Shown: piece after piece, positions 43,712 through 51,973 of the stretch
Numbering within the stretch: the stretch's first letter is position 1
How the letters are laid out: each line of letters begins with the position of its first letter
Assembly (NCBI GenBank): GCA_002393955.1
Contig: DGSK01000055.1
Coordinates: 1-57,715 of the forward strand
DNA from: Lachnospiraceae bacterium UBA4364
GTDB taxonomy: Bacteria > Bacillota > Clostridia > Lachnospirales > Lachnospiraceae
Direction of reading: 5' to 3'
Length of the DNA: 57,715 nucleotides
Program-made: the position numbers and the translations under genes
The notes under the pieces: generated by a model
What the model saw: only the letters and a program-made list of their open reading frames with translations
What the model was told of the DNA's origin: nothing
Database searches by the model: none

Positions 43712-43800
43712 TAAAACTTCCCTTCGGTACTTTTGTCCCATTGCAAGCAAGCTTGCGCGTGAGAAAGTACTTTCGGCCGGTGAATCGTATCATTATGCCG
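43712..43800. repeat. Long repeat copy D (AAAACTTCCC end plus GCAAGC-type stem)
   Basis: It begins AAAACTTCCC like the left end of the 122-bp element, then continues CGGTACTTTT to GCAAGCAAGCTTGCGCGTG and AGAAAGTAC like copy E. This joins the two forms into one family. It lies within the untranslated leader of the thioesterase gene, on the opposite reading direction. Confidence 0.65.
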
Positions 43801-43803
43801 TAT

Positions 43804-43851
43804 AAAATTCCGCACGGGCGTCAATAGTATACCACAGATTTGCGGAATTTT
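43804..43851. promoter_or_regulatory. 10-bp inverted repeat around the thioesterase promoter
   Basis: AAAATTCCGC (43804-43813) and GCGGAATTTT (43842-43851) are perfect inverse complements with a 28-base centre. Within the centre, on the minus strand, TGGTATACT (43834-43826) is an extended -10 box directed at the thioesterase. This arrangement suits a repressor binding site, but the regulator is not known. Confidence 0.55.
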
Positions 43852-43875
43852 GCCTGACAATTATGTTTCGTTTTA

Positions 43876-43904
43876 TTTACGAAAAAGCCTTTATATGCTA
43901 TAAT
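43876..43904 (+). promoter_or_regulatory. Promoter for the GNAT gene
   Basis: TATAAT at 43899-43904 with TGC before it (extended -10) and TTTACG at 43876-43881, spacer 17. It faces away from the thioesterase promoter. Confidence 0.65.
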
Positions 43905-43932
43905 CATCCTTTAAAACCCCGGAGGAAGACAT

Positions 43933-44376
43933 ATGATCCGAGTAATGACAATAGAAGATTATGACGAAGTGAAGGCACTGTGGATGACTATTCATGGCTT
44001 TGGAATACGGAGCGTGGATGATTCCAGGGAAGGCATAGAGCGGTTCTTAAAGCGGAATCCTGCTACCAGCGTGGTTGCAATAGAGGATGGTCATGTAGTC
44101 GGTGCGATACTGTGCGGGCATGACGGCAGGCGCGGCTGTCTTTATCATGTGTGCGTGGAAGAAAAGTACAGGCTTCACGGTATAGGCAAGGAAATGGTTG
44201 TATTCTGCATGAATGCCCTAAAGGAAGAGCAGATCAATAAAGTATCTCTTATCGCATTCACCCAGAATGATATCGGAAATGCTTTCTGGAAGTGCATAGG
44301 GTGGACAAAGAGGGAAGATTTAAACTATTACGATTTTACTCTCAATGAAGCGAATATTACTGCGTTTAATAAATAA
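43933..44376 (+). CDS. GNAT family N-acetyltransferase
   Basis: 147 residues with the GNAT fold. Acetyl-CoA binding is expected at VEEKYRLHGIGKEMV (RxxGxG type), and IAFTQNDIGNAFWKCIGW forms the last strand and helix. The substrate is unknown; a small amine or a protein N-terminus is possible. It lies just upstream of argJ, but a 69-base gap separates them and no link to arginine synthesis is shown. GGAGGAAG precedes the ATG. Confidence 0.85.
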   Translation: MIRVMTIEDYDEVKALWMTIHGFGIRSVDDSREGIERFLKRNPATSVVAIEDGHVVGAILCGHDGRRGCLYHVCVEEKYRLHGIGKEMVVFCMNALKEEQINKVSLIAFTQNDIGNAFWKCIGWTKREDLNYYDFTLNEANITAFNK

Positions 44377-44445
44377 AACGTTCTGCATACAGTTTGGGAA
44401 AGGCTGAACAGTGGTACGACGTCCCGGGAAAAAAGGAGGATTTTT

Positions 44446-45678
44446 ATGGAAAAGTTTATCCAGATAGAAGGCGGTGTAACGGCAGCAGAGGGCTTCAAGG
44501 CTGCAAGCTGCATGGCGGGTGTAAAATATGAGAACAGATATGATATGGCGCTTGTTTATTCGGAGGTGCCCTGTGAATGTGCAGGTACATTTACGACTAA
44601 CCGTGTAAAGGCTGCCTGTGTTCAGTGGGATCAGAATCTCGTTAAATCAGGCAGAAAACTCAGTGCCGTAGTGGTTAATACAGGAATTGCAAATGCATGT
44701 ACCGGTAAAGAAGGATGGGATGCATGTGAGGCAACTGCCGGGGCTGTTGAAAAGTATCTTGGCGTTCCTAAGGACAGTGTTGCTGTCGGCTCCACCGGTG
44801 TAATAGGCATGCAGCTTCCGGTTGATAGGCTGGTTGCCGGTGTGGAGACTATGTGTCCTATACTTGAACATACTGCGGCGGCAGGAACCCTTGCTTCGAA
44901 AGCGATAATGACGACGGATACCGTAAATAAGGAAGTGGCTGTAAGCTTTGAATTAAACGGAAAGCTGGTCACTCTTGGCGGTATGAGCAAAGGCTCCGGA
45001 ATGATACATCCGAATATGTGCACCATGCTTGGTTTCCTTTCGACAGACCTTGCTATCGACAGAGGACTGCTGCAGGAGGCTCTTTCAGCTGTCGTTAAGG
45101 ATACTTTCAATATGATCACTGTGGATGGTGACACATCTACGAACGACACGGTGCTTCTTATGGCTAACGGTCTTGCAGGTAATGATCCCATTACGGAGAA
45201 AAACGCAGATTATGATATATTCTTTGAAGCACTTTCTTTCTGCTGCAGATATCTGGCAAGAAAAATGGCAGCAGACGGTGAGGGAGCCAGCAAACTTTTC
45301 GAGGCCTGTGTGGTAAATGCAAAGAGCAAGGATGATGCAAGGACGCTTGCAAGGGCTATAGTAGGTTCCAATCTTTCAAAGGCGGCCATATTCGGCTGTG
45401 ATGCGAACTTCGGAAGATTCCTGTGTGCTATGGGATATTCCGGTGCAGAGTTCGATCAGAATGACGTGGAGCTTTTCTTCGTGAGCAGAGCGGGCAAGCT
45501 TAAAGTATTTGACAGGGGAACCCCAATAGTGTTTGACGAAGAAGAAGCGCTTAAGATCATGAAGGAAGATGAGGTCACTGTCTTTGTGGACATGCATGAA
45601 GGAACAGAGGATGCAGCGGCCTGGGGATGTGATCTTACTTATGATTATGTTAAGATAAACGCTGATTACAGATCCTGA
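44446..45678 (+). CDS. argJ: Bifunctional ornithine acetyltransferase / N-acetylglutamate synthase
   Basis: 410 residues; it recycles the acetyl group from N-acetylornithine to glutamate and may make acetylglutamate from acetyl-CoA. The autocleavage site is NMC-TMLGF, with Thr193 the expected new N-terminal nucleophile. The base before it is Cys instead of the more common Ala or Gly. KGSGMIHPN precedes it and DTSTNDT follows. AGGAGG lies before the ATG. argB and argD follow; argC is missing from the cluster. Confidence 0.95.
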   Translation: MEKFIQIEGGVTAAEGFKAASCMAGVKYENRYDMALVYSEVPCECAGTFTTNRVKAACVQWDQNLVKSGRKLSAVVVNTGIANACTGKEGWDACEATAGAVEKYLGVPKDSVAVGSTGVIGMQLPVDRLVAGVETMCPILEHTAAAGTLASKAIMTTDTVNKEVAVSFELNGKLVTLGGMSKGSGMIHPNMCTMLGFLSTDLAIDRGLLQEALSAVVKDTFNMITVDGDTSTNDTVLLMANGLAGNDPITEKNADYDIFFEALSFCCRYLARKMAADGEGASKLFEACVVNAKSKDDARTLARAIVGSNLSKAAIFGCDANFGRFLCAMGYSGAEFDQNDVELFFVSRAGKLKVFDRGTPIVFDEEEALKIMKEDEVTVFVDMHEGTEDAAAWGCDLTYDYVKINADYRS

Positions 45679-45740
45679 TGGTAATCATACGGACTGTCAG
45701 TTTTTAACAGGTAATCTTGATCATTATTGCGGAGGGCAAA

Positions 45741-46631
45741 ATGGAAAACAGGGAATATGAAAAAGTTGCAAAAAAAGCTGAAGTACTGATAGAGGCGCTG
45801 CCTTATATACAGGCATTTAACAGACGCATCATCGTGGTAAAGTACGGTGGATCCGCAATGGCTGATCCAGAGATACAGCGCAATGTCATAAAAGATGTGA
45901 CACTCTTAAAGCTGGTTGGTTTCAAACCTATAATCGTGCATGGCGGCGGTAAGGAAATCAGTGCATGGCTTAAAAAGACCGGCAAGGAATCAAGATTTGT
46001 AAACGGTCTCAGAGTGACCGATGCGGATACCATGGAAGTAGCTGAGATGGTGTTAAATAAAGTCAACAAGCGCCTTGTCACCATGGTTGAGGAACTGGGG
46101 GTCCGTGCCGTAGGCATAAGCGGCAAAGACGGTGGACTGCTTAAGGTAGAAAAGAAGCTGTCGGACGGACAGGATATAGGCTATGTGGGACAGATAACCA
46201 ATGTGGATCCGAAAATCCTTTTCGATATGCTGGAGAAGGATTTCCTGCCTATCGTATGTCCCATAGGAATGGACGATAATTTTGAAACCTATAATATAAA
46301 TGCCGATGATGCCGCATGTGCGGTGGCAAAGGCGGTGGGGGCTGAGAAGCTTGCCTTCCTTACGGATATCGAGGGACTTTACAGGGATATAAATGATAAG
46401 TCGTCATTCATATCCAGGATAAAAGTTTCACAGGCTATGGAGCTGATAAATGACGGTATCATTGGAGGCGGTATGCTTCCGAAGCTTGGCAATTGCGTGG
46501 ATGCCGTAGAAAACGGAGTGCAGAGAGTGCATATCCTGGATGGCAGGCTGGCACACTGTCTGCTTCTTGAGATATTTACAAAAGAGGGAATCGGTACCAT
46601 GATATTCCCGGATGATGCAGTGATAGATTAA
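45741..46631 (+). CDS. argB: Acetylglutamate kinase
   Basis: 296 residues of the amino-acid kinase fold; phosphorylates N-acetylglutamate. Signatures are VVKYGGSAM, IIVHGGGKEIS and the NINADDAACAVAKA stretch near the end. It is usually the arginine-sensitive control step in bacteria that use ArgJ. The ATG at 45741 is chosen since GGAGGG is at the right distance. The gap to argJ is 62 bases, with no terminator. Confidence 0.95.
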   Translation: MENREYEKVAKKAEVLIEALPYIQAFNRRIIVVKYGGSAMADPEIQRNVIKDVTLLKLVGFKPIIVHGGGKEISAWLKKTGKESRFVNGLRVTDADTMEVAEMVLNKVNKRLVTMVEELGVRAVGISGKDGGLLKVEKKLSDGQDIGYVGQITNVDPKILFDMLEKDFLPIVCPIGMDDNFETYNINADDAACAVAKAVGAEKLAFLTDIEGLYRDINDKSSFISRIKVSQAMELINDGIIGGGMLPKLGNCVDAVENGVQRVHILDGRLAHCLLLEIFTKEGIGTMIFPDDAVID

Positions 46632-46666
46632 AGCTAGGCCGCATAGCTGCGGCAGAAGGAGTCGGT

Positions 46667-47854
46667 ATGGGCATAATGCAGGATTATATAGAGGAAGCGG
46701 AGCGGGATCTGCTCCATACATACAACCGTTATCAGGTGGTTTTTGACCACGGTGACGGAGTGCGCCTTTATGATTTAAACGGAAAGGATTATCTGGACTT
46801 TGTATCAGGCATAGGCGTGTTTGCTCTGGGCTACGGCAATAGGGAATACAATGAAGCTGTAAAGTCTCAGGTGGACAAGATCCTTCATACATCAAATTAT
46901 TATTACAATGTCCCTGCGATAGAAGCGGCAAAGGCTATCAAGAAAGTCTCCGGAATGGACAGGGTGTTTTTTACAAACAGCGGAGCGGAGGCTGTCGAGG
47001 GAGCATTAAAGACAGCAAGAAAATATGCTTATCTTAAAGACGGAAAAACCGATCACGAGATCATTGCTATGAATCATTCATTCCATGGCAGGACATTCGG
47101 GGCACTGTCGGTTACCGGTACGCCCAAGTACCGTGAGGCCTTTCAGCCAATGATAGGAAATATTAAATTTGCAGAGCTTAACAATATTGACAGCGTGAAA
47201 GCTCTTGTTAATGAAAAGACCTGTGCCATACTCTTTGAGACAGTTCAGGGCGAGGGTGGTATCCACCCGGCTGAAGAAGCGTTCATAAAGGAAGTGAGAA
47301 AGATCTGCGATGAGAATGACATCCTTATGATGTTAGATGAGATACAGTGCGGAATGGGAAGGACCGGCGAGTATTATGCATGGCAGAGATTTGGCATAAA
47401 GCCGGATGTGATGACCAGTGCAAAGGCTCTTGGCTGCGGAGTGCCCGTGGGAGCCTTCATGATGACGGAAAAAGTGGGACAGAATTCACTTGTTGCAGGA
47501 GATCACGGCACGACCTATGGCGGCAATCCCCTGGGCGGTGCGGCTATAGTTGAAGTCTTCAGGCAGTTTGAGGAGAGAAAGATTACCGATCATGTAAAAG
47601 AGGTGGGTCAGTATCTCTATGAAAAGCTTGAGGAAGTGGCAAAGGCACACGATGATATAAAGGATCATCGTGGTGTGGGATTACTGCAGGGACTTGAATT
47701 TGATCATCCTGTTGCAGATATCATTAATAAAGCACTTGATAAGGGACTGGTGCTTATAAACGCAGGAACAGATATTATCCGTTTCATCCCGCCCCTTGTT
47801 ATCGAAAAGTCTGATGTGGACGAGATGATCGATATATTAAATTCGTGTCTTTGA
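46667..47854 (+). CDS. argD: Acetylornithine aminotransferase
   Basis: 395 residues, a class-III PLP aminotransferase that makes N-acetylornithine from the semialdehyde. The cofactor lysine is Lys253 in TSAKALGCGVPVGAF; FFTNSGAEAVEGALK, HGRTFGALS and LDEIQCGMGRTG are also present. AAGGAG precedes the ATG. It ends the argJ-B-D run; argC and argF/carA-B are not in the window. Confidence 0.95.
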   Translation: MGIMQDYIEEAERDLLHTYNRYQVVFDHGDGVRLYDLNGKDYLDFVSGIGVFALGYGNREYNEAVKSQVDKILHTSNYYYNVPAIEAAKAIKKVSGMDRVFFTNSGAEAVEGALKTARKYAYLKDGKTDHEIIAMNHSFHGRTFGALSVTGTPKYREAFQPMIGNIKFAELNNIDSVKALVNEKTCAILFETVQGEGGIHPAEEAFIKEVRKICDENDILMMLDEIQCGMGRTGEYYAWQRFGIKPDVMTSAKALGCGVPVGAFMMTEKVGQNSLVAGDHGTTYGGNPLGGAAIVEVFRQFEERKITDHVKEVGQYLYEKLEEVAKAHDDIKDHRGVGLLQGLEFDHPVADIINKALDKGLVLINAGTDIIRFIPPLVIEKSDVDEMIDILNSCL

Positions 47855-47876
47855 TGATGGATTTTAAGTGCTTTTA

Positions 47877-47905
47877 ATACTTCCCACACACTATATGTGA
47901 GAAGC
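47877..47905. repeat. Short palindromic copy of the repeat family (copy F)
   Basis: ATACTTCCCACACACTATAT, then GTGAGAAG; the arms CTTC/GAAG and CACA/TGTG are inverse complements. It directly follows argD. Downstream, CCCG/CGGG with GCAT/ATGC (47920-47942) forms another nested stem. Confidence 0.5.
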
Positions 47906-47956
47906 AAATTCCTATGATGCCCGGTGCATCTTATGCAACGGGTACAGGGAGAAATT

Positions 47957-47996
47957 ACTGCGAAAGAAATTAATATTCGCAGTTGTTAGATTTTTT
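47957..47996 (+). terminator. Possible terminator after argD
   Basis: ACTGCGAA and TTCGCAGT form a perfect 8-bp stem with an 11-base loop, followed a few bases later by TTTTTT. The distance to the T run makes it less certain. Confidence 0.5.
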
Positions 47997-48011
47997 GAAA
48001 AGTAATAGAAT
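47983..48011 (+). promoter_or_regulatory. Promoter for the comEA operon
   Basis: TTGTTA (47983-47988) and TAGAAT (48006-48011) are 17 bases apart. The -35 overlaps the end of the preceding stem. Confidence 0.5.
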
Positions 48012-48093
48012 GATTGTGTGGCGTCTGAGAAGGTCTTCGGTTGCAGATGTAGGTAAATCTTTATAACTACATTTATACCGGAGGTTGCTACAT

Positions 48094-48792
48094 ATGTTTG
48101 GTTTTGATAGTTTTAAATCTTATATTTATTCTGTATTGGTGATGCTGACGGCAGTTCTTGTCCTTGGCGGATGCGGTGATTCCAAAGTTTATATGACAGG
48201 AGACCGGTCGGAAGAACATGCGGTAAGTTATGACAGTGCTGTCGGAGAAACGGCAGACACAGGCATTGTTTCGGCTGATGAAGCCCGGGATGATAAAGGG
48301 GCAGGTGCTGAGCCGGATCAGTATACAGAAGATTTTTATGTGTACCTGACAGGTGCTGTATGTGTTCCGGGGGTATACGCCGTCCCTGCAGGATCGAGGC
48401 TTTATGAGGCTGTTGAAAAGGCGGGGGGATTTACTGAGGAGACTGATATTTCTGCCTGCAATCTTGCAGCAGAGGTTTCGGATGGTGTTCAGTACTATTT
48501 TCCTACATATGCGGAGACGGAAGCGGCAGGCGGTACGGCAGCATATATTGTATCGTCAGCGCAGGATATGACGGGGAGGGAATCCGGAGGCTCAGATGGA
48601 AGGGTAAATATCAATACTGCTTCCAGGGATGAACTAATGACACTTCCGGGAGTAGGAGGCTCCAAGGCTGATGCGATTATTGCATATCGCGATACAAACG
48701 GAGCTTTTTCTTCACCGGAAGATATAAAGAATGTAAAGGGCATAGGGGAGTCCACATACGAGAGTCTGAAGGATTATATAATCGTGAGATAA
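48094..48792 (+). CDS. comEA: ComEA-like DNA-binding lipoprotein
   Basis: 232 residues. An N-terminal signal ends at a possible lipobox, LGGC (Cys27), so this form may be tethered by lipid rather than by a membrane helix. An acidic linker leads to a SLBB domain (YLTGAVCVPGVYAVPAGS) and then a helix-hairpin-helix pair at the end (VNINTASRDELMTLPGVGGSKA, split by INTAS). It would bind DNA at the cell surface for uptake through ComEC. The ATG follows GGAGG; an in-frame TTG 9 bases earlier touches that site. Confidence 0.9.
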   Translation: MFGFDSFKSYIYSVLVMLTAVLVLGGCGDSKVYMTGDRSEEHAVSYDSAVGETADTGIVSADEARDDKGAGAEPDQYTEDFYVYLTGAVCVPGVYAVPAGSRLYEAVEKAGGFTEETDISACNLAAEVSDGVQYYFPTYAETEAAGGTAAYIVSSAQDMTGRESGGSDGRVNINTASRDELMTLPGVGGSKADAIIAYRDTNGAFSSPEDIKNVKGIGESTYESLKDYIIVR

Positions 48793-48808
48793 GCGACAGA
48801 GGTGCAGG

Positions 48809-49501
48809 ATGTCTGTAAAGATATTGATAGTTGATGATGAGAAGTCCATTGTAAAGGGCCTTAAGTATGCGCTGGAGGCAGACGGTATGCTGACGGATGC
48901 GGCGTATGACGGTGAAGAAGCTCTGGAGAAGATAGAGACAGGGGAATTTGACCTGGTACTCCTGGATATGATGCTTCCCAAAATGGATGGGATGGAAGTC
49001 TGCAGACAGGTGAGATCATTTTCTGATGTTCCTATTGTGTTTCTTACGGCTAAAGGTGATGATATGGATAAGATTCTTGGGCTTGAGTCCGGGGCTGATG
49101 ACTACATCACGAAGCCTTTCAATATGCTCGAAGTGCGTGCCCGTATCAGGGGGATAATAAGAAGATCCAAAGCACGTGCACCGAAGCCGGAGAAAAATGA
49201 GACTCTTATTGTCAACGGTGAATTCTGTTTTGATACGGATAATCGACGCCTGACTATCGCTGACAGGGAGATAAACCTTACTTCCAAAGAATATGAGATA
49301 CTGGAGATCCTCGTTACGCATCCCAGAAAGATTTACAGCAGGGATGACCTGCTTAGGTTAGTCTGGGGTGAGAATTATACGGGGGATGCACGTACAGTGG
49401 ATGTGCATGTCAGGAGACTCCGTGAAAAGATAGAGAAGACTCCGGGAGAGCCTAAGTATGTACAGACCAAGTGGGGATCAGGCTACTTCTACAAAGGGTA
49501 A
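48809..49501 (+). CDS. Response regulator, OmpR/PhoB family
   Basis: 230 residues. The receiver domain has Asp9/10, the phosphate site Asp53, Thr80 and Lys102. The C-terminal winged helix (from about 130) has the usual NLTSKEYEILEILV and TVDVHVRRLREKIE. It starts 16 bases after comEA behind GAGGTG and overlaps the kinase gene by 44 bases. The signal and target genes are not known; autoregulation of the operon is possible. Confidence 0.93.
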   Translation: MSVKILIVDDEKSIVKGLKYALEADGMLTDAAYDGEEALEKIETGEFDLVLLDMMLPKMDGMEVCRQVRSFSDVPIVFLTAKGDDMDKILGLESGADDYITKPFNMLEVRARIRGIIRRSKARAPKPEKNETLIVNGEFCFDTDNRRLTIADREINLTSKEYEILEILVTHPRKIYSRDDLLRLVWGENYTGDARTVDVHVRRLREKIEKTPGEPKYVQTKWGSGYFYKG

Positions 49502-50963
49502 GTCTTTCCTGTTAAAGTATAGATTTCTGCGGAGTTTCAGGCTCCGCATATTTCTGATCATCATGCTGATCGGCATGTGTTCGCTTGTCGTTATGAGAAG
49601 AGGGCTTTTGGCCAATGAGAGAAATGCTGCCATTGATCAGCGCTCTTCAAGTGTTATGTCAATGATGCGTATCCTGTCAAACCGCATAGGAAGCAGTTTT
49701 TTTCCGGAAGATATATCTGATGGCGGGATTACAGGAGATCTTGAGCTTCTGTCGGAAGTATATAATGCAAGGTTTATCGTAACAGACTCTGAATTAAGGA
49801 TCGTGTTTGACACTGCGGATGTGGATACCGGGAAATACCTGTTAGCCGGTAATGCAATAAGTGCTTTCAGGGGGAAGTCTGTATCGGAATTTGACAAGGA
49901 TGAAGGAGTTATAGAGATCGCCGTACCGGTGTACTCTTCCGCGGAGGCAGATTCAGAGGCGGGGAAGCCAGTGAATGCGGTAATACTTGCAGAGGTTTCA
50001 GCAAAACCGGTACTTAATGCGGTAGAGCAGAAAAGTGAACGTTCGCTGCTGATAGAGCTTTTGGCGGCAGTGATACTTCTGGGTGTGGCACTTATTATTT
50101 CAAGTATAGTGGTAAAACCCTTTGATCGGGTAACCGGGGCTATACGTGGGGTGGTTTCATATGAGGATTCGGAACTGGTTGTGTCGGATTATATGGAGAC
50201 TGAGGAAATAGCAGATGCATTCAACGATCTCCGTGCCAGGATGAAAGCTGTTGATGAATCAAGGCAGGAATTTGTCAGCAATGTCTCACATGAACTCAAG
50301 ACTCCGATGGCCTCCGTAAAAGTTCTGGCGGATTCTATCAATATGATGCCGGATGCACCGATAGAAATGTATCAGGATTTTATGCAGGATATTTCGGCAG
50401 AGATAGACCGGGAAAATGCGATCATATCCAATCTCCTTTCGCTGGTAAAAATGGATAAGGGGGCCGGTGCACTGGAAATCCAAAAATGCGATATAAATCT
50501 CATGCTGGAGAATCTGATCAAAAGACTGGGACCGTTAGCCAAGAAGAGTGAAGTCGATATAATCCTTGAAAGCATGCGGAATGTGACTGCAGATGTTGAT
50601 GAGCTGAAGCTTACAAGCGCAATTACGAACCTGATAGAAAATGGAATAAAATATAATAAAAAGCCGGGCTGGGTAAAGGCGCATCTGGATGCAGATCACA
50701 GGTTTTTTACTCTTACCATATCTGATTCGGGAATAGGTATTCCCAAGGAAGAACAGGCACACATATTTGAAAGATTTTACAGAGTTGATAAGTCTCATTC
50801 AAAAGAAATAAGTGGTTCGGGACTGGGGCTTTCCATTGCGAGAAGGACTATTCTGCTGCATAGAGGATCTATAAAAGTGGATAGTGAACCGGGCGAAGGA
50901 ACTACATTTACCATAAGGATACCATTAAGTTACATTGCGGATAATACATCAGGTTTGGATTAA
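49458..50963 (+). CDS. Sensor histidine kinase
   Basis: 501 residues. Two membrane helices (about 31-47 and 193-214) border an outer sensor domain of about 145 residues that I cannot name. A HAMP region is followed by the phosphorylated His278 in SHELKTPMASVK. The ATP domain has NLIENGIKY, DSGIGIPKE and GSGLGLSIARR. The start lies inside the regulator gene, with GGGAGA ahead of it. It pairs with the preceding regulator. Confidence 0.92.
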   Translation: MYRPSGDQATSTKGKSFLLKYRFLRSFRLRIFLIIMLIGMCSLVVMRRGLLANERNAAIDQRSSSVMSMMRILSNRIGSSFFPEDISDGGITGDLELLSEVYNARFIVTDSELRIVFDTADVDTGKYLLAGNAISAFRGKSVSEFDKDEGVIEIAVPVYSSAEADSEAGKPVNAVILAEVSAKPVLNAVEQKSERSLLIELLAAVILLGVALIISSIVVKPFDRVTGAIRGVVSYEDSELVVSDYMETEEIADAFNDLRARMKAVDESRQEFVSNVSHELKTPMASVKVLADSINMMPDAPIEMYQDFMQDISAEIDRENAIISNLLSLVKMDKGAGALEIQKCDINLMLENLIKRLGPLAKKSEVDIILESMRNVTADVDELKLTSAITNLIENGIKYNKKPGWVKAHLDADHRFFTLTISDSGIGIPKEEQAHIFERFYRVDKSHSKEISGSGLGLSIARRTILLHRGSIKVDSEPGEGTTFTIRIPLSYIADNTSGLD

Positions 50964-50966
50964 AAA

Positions 50967-51899
50967 GTGAAAGCGAAGGTAAGAGGAAAAACAGTATTCT
51001 GTATATTACTGGTGATGATATTAGCAGGTTCCCTGCTTGTTTCGTCGTGCGGGAAGGATAGGGATGACGGAGTGATCATCTATGATGTGTATTATCTGGA
51101 TTCTGATTACAGCTCGCTGGTGCCCGAGAAATATGAGGGAAATGCCGATACGGATATGTATGAGCTATTGAACAAGTTAAGTATTGTTACCGGCAATCCT
51201 TCGGCCAGAGGGATAGGCGAACTGGGTGTGAGCACCATAGGTGTGGATGTGGAAGGCGGAGTTGCAACGGTTTCACTTTCCGGCGGGTACGAAAGTCTGG
51301 ATGTGGCCGGACAGACACTGGTGAAGGCTGCGGTTGTTAAAACCCTGACACAGCTTGACAGTATATCCGGAGTCAAGTTTATGCTTGGGGAACTTCCGCT
51401 TACCGATCGCATGGGAGCAGAGATTCCCGTGATGACGGCTGACAGCTTTGTAAGCAACCCGGGGTTGGTAGTTTCGGATGAGAATTCGTTGCAGTTTGTT
51501 TTATATTTTGCAGATGCGGAAGAAAACTACCTTCGAAGCATAAGCAGGGAGGTAAGCAAAAATACTGACGCATCAAGGGAGCAGATTGTAATAGAGGAGC
51601 TTATCGCTGGTCCTACTACAGGGGATTTCAGAGGTGTTATGCCGAACGGAACTAAAGTAAATTCTGTAAGTGTAGCTGATGGACTTTGCTATATTGATCT
51701 TAGTAACGAGTTTTTAACGGGCAATTCCCCTGTGGGAATGAATCTGACAGTGTATTCGATCGTTAATTCTCTTGCTGAACTAAACAGCGTAAGGAAAGTA
51801 CAGATCCTGATAGATGGCAATATTACAGAAATAATCAGGGATGGTGTGGATCTGTCACAGGTATTCTCAAGAAATCTTGATATCGTGGTCGGGCAGTAA
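50967..51899 (+). CDS. GerMN-domain lipoprotein
   Basis: 310 residues from a GTG start, 3 bases after the kinase. A signal ends with lipobox VSSC (about residue 28). Two GerMN-type repeats follow (about 40-155 and 175-300), with LTDRMGAEIPV-type turns and GPTTGDFRGVMPNGTKVNSVSV in the second. In Bacillus, GerM acts in sporulation and germination. Here its place between a histidine kinase and comEC suggests an outer-face sensing or wall role, which is inference. Confidence 0.82.
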   Translation: MKAKVRGKTVFCILLVMILAGSLLVSSCGKDRDDGVIIYDVYYLDSDYSSLVPEKYEGNADTDMYELLNKLSIVTGNPSARGIGELGVSTIGVDVEGGVATVSLSGGYESLDVAGQTLVKAAVVKTLTQLDSISGVKFMLGELPLTDRMGAEIPVMTADSFVSNPGLVVSDENSLQFVLYFADAEENYLRSISREVSKNTDASREQIVIEELIAGPTTGDFRGVMPNGTKVNSVSVADGLCYIDLSNEFLTGNSPVGMNLTVYSIVNSLAELNSVRKVQILIDGNITEIIRDGVDLSQVFSRNLDIVVGQ

Positions 51900-51973
51900 C
51901 TCTAAGTACGGTTTCTTTGTCTGGACATCTATTATCTTTAGTGTTACATATATGTTTTTTTCGGAGGTAGATT

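Noticed and set aside
43686..43793. N-terminal extension of the thioesterase
   Set aside because: It crosses a repeat copy, and the family's usual start MFYKLSQTIG has its own ribosome site.
44396..44430. TTTGGGAAAGG and GTCCCGGGAA before argJ as another repeat copy
   Set aside because: Only short matches; the CTTCCCAC arms and CATATAGTCT core are missing.
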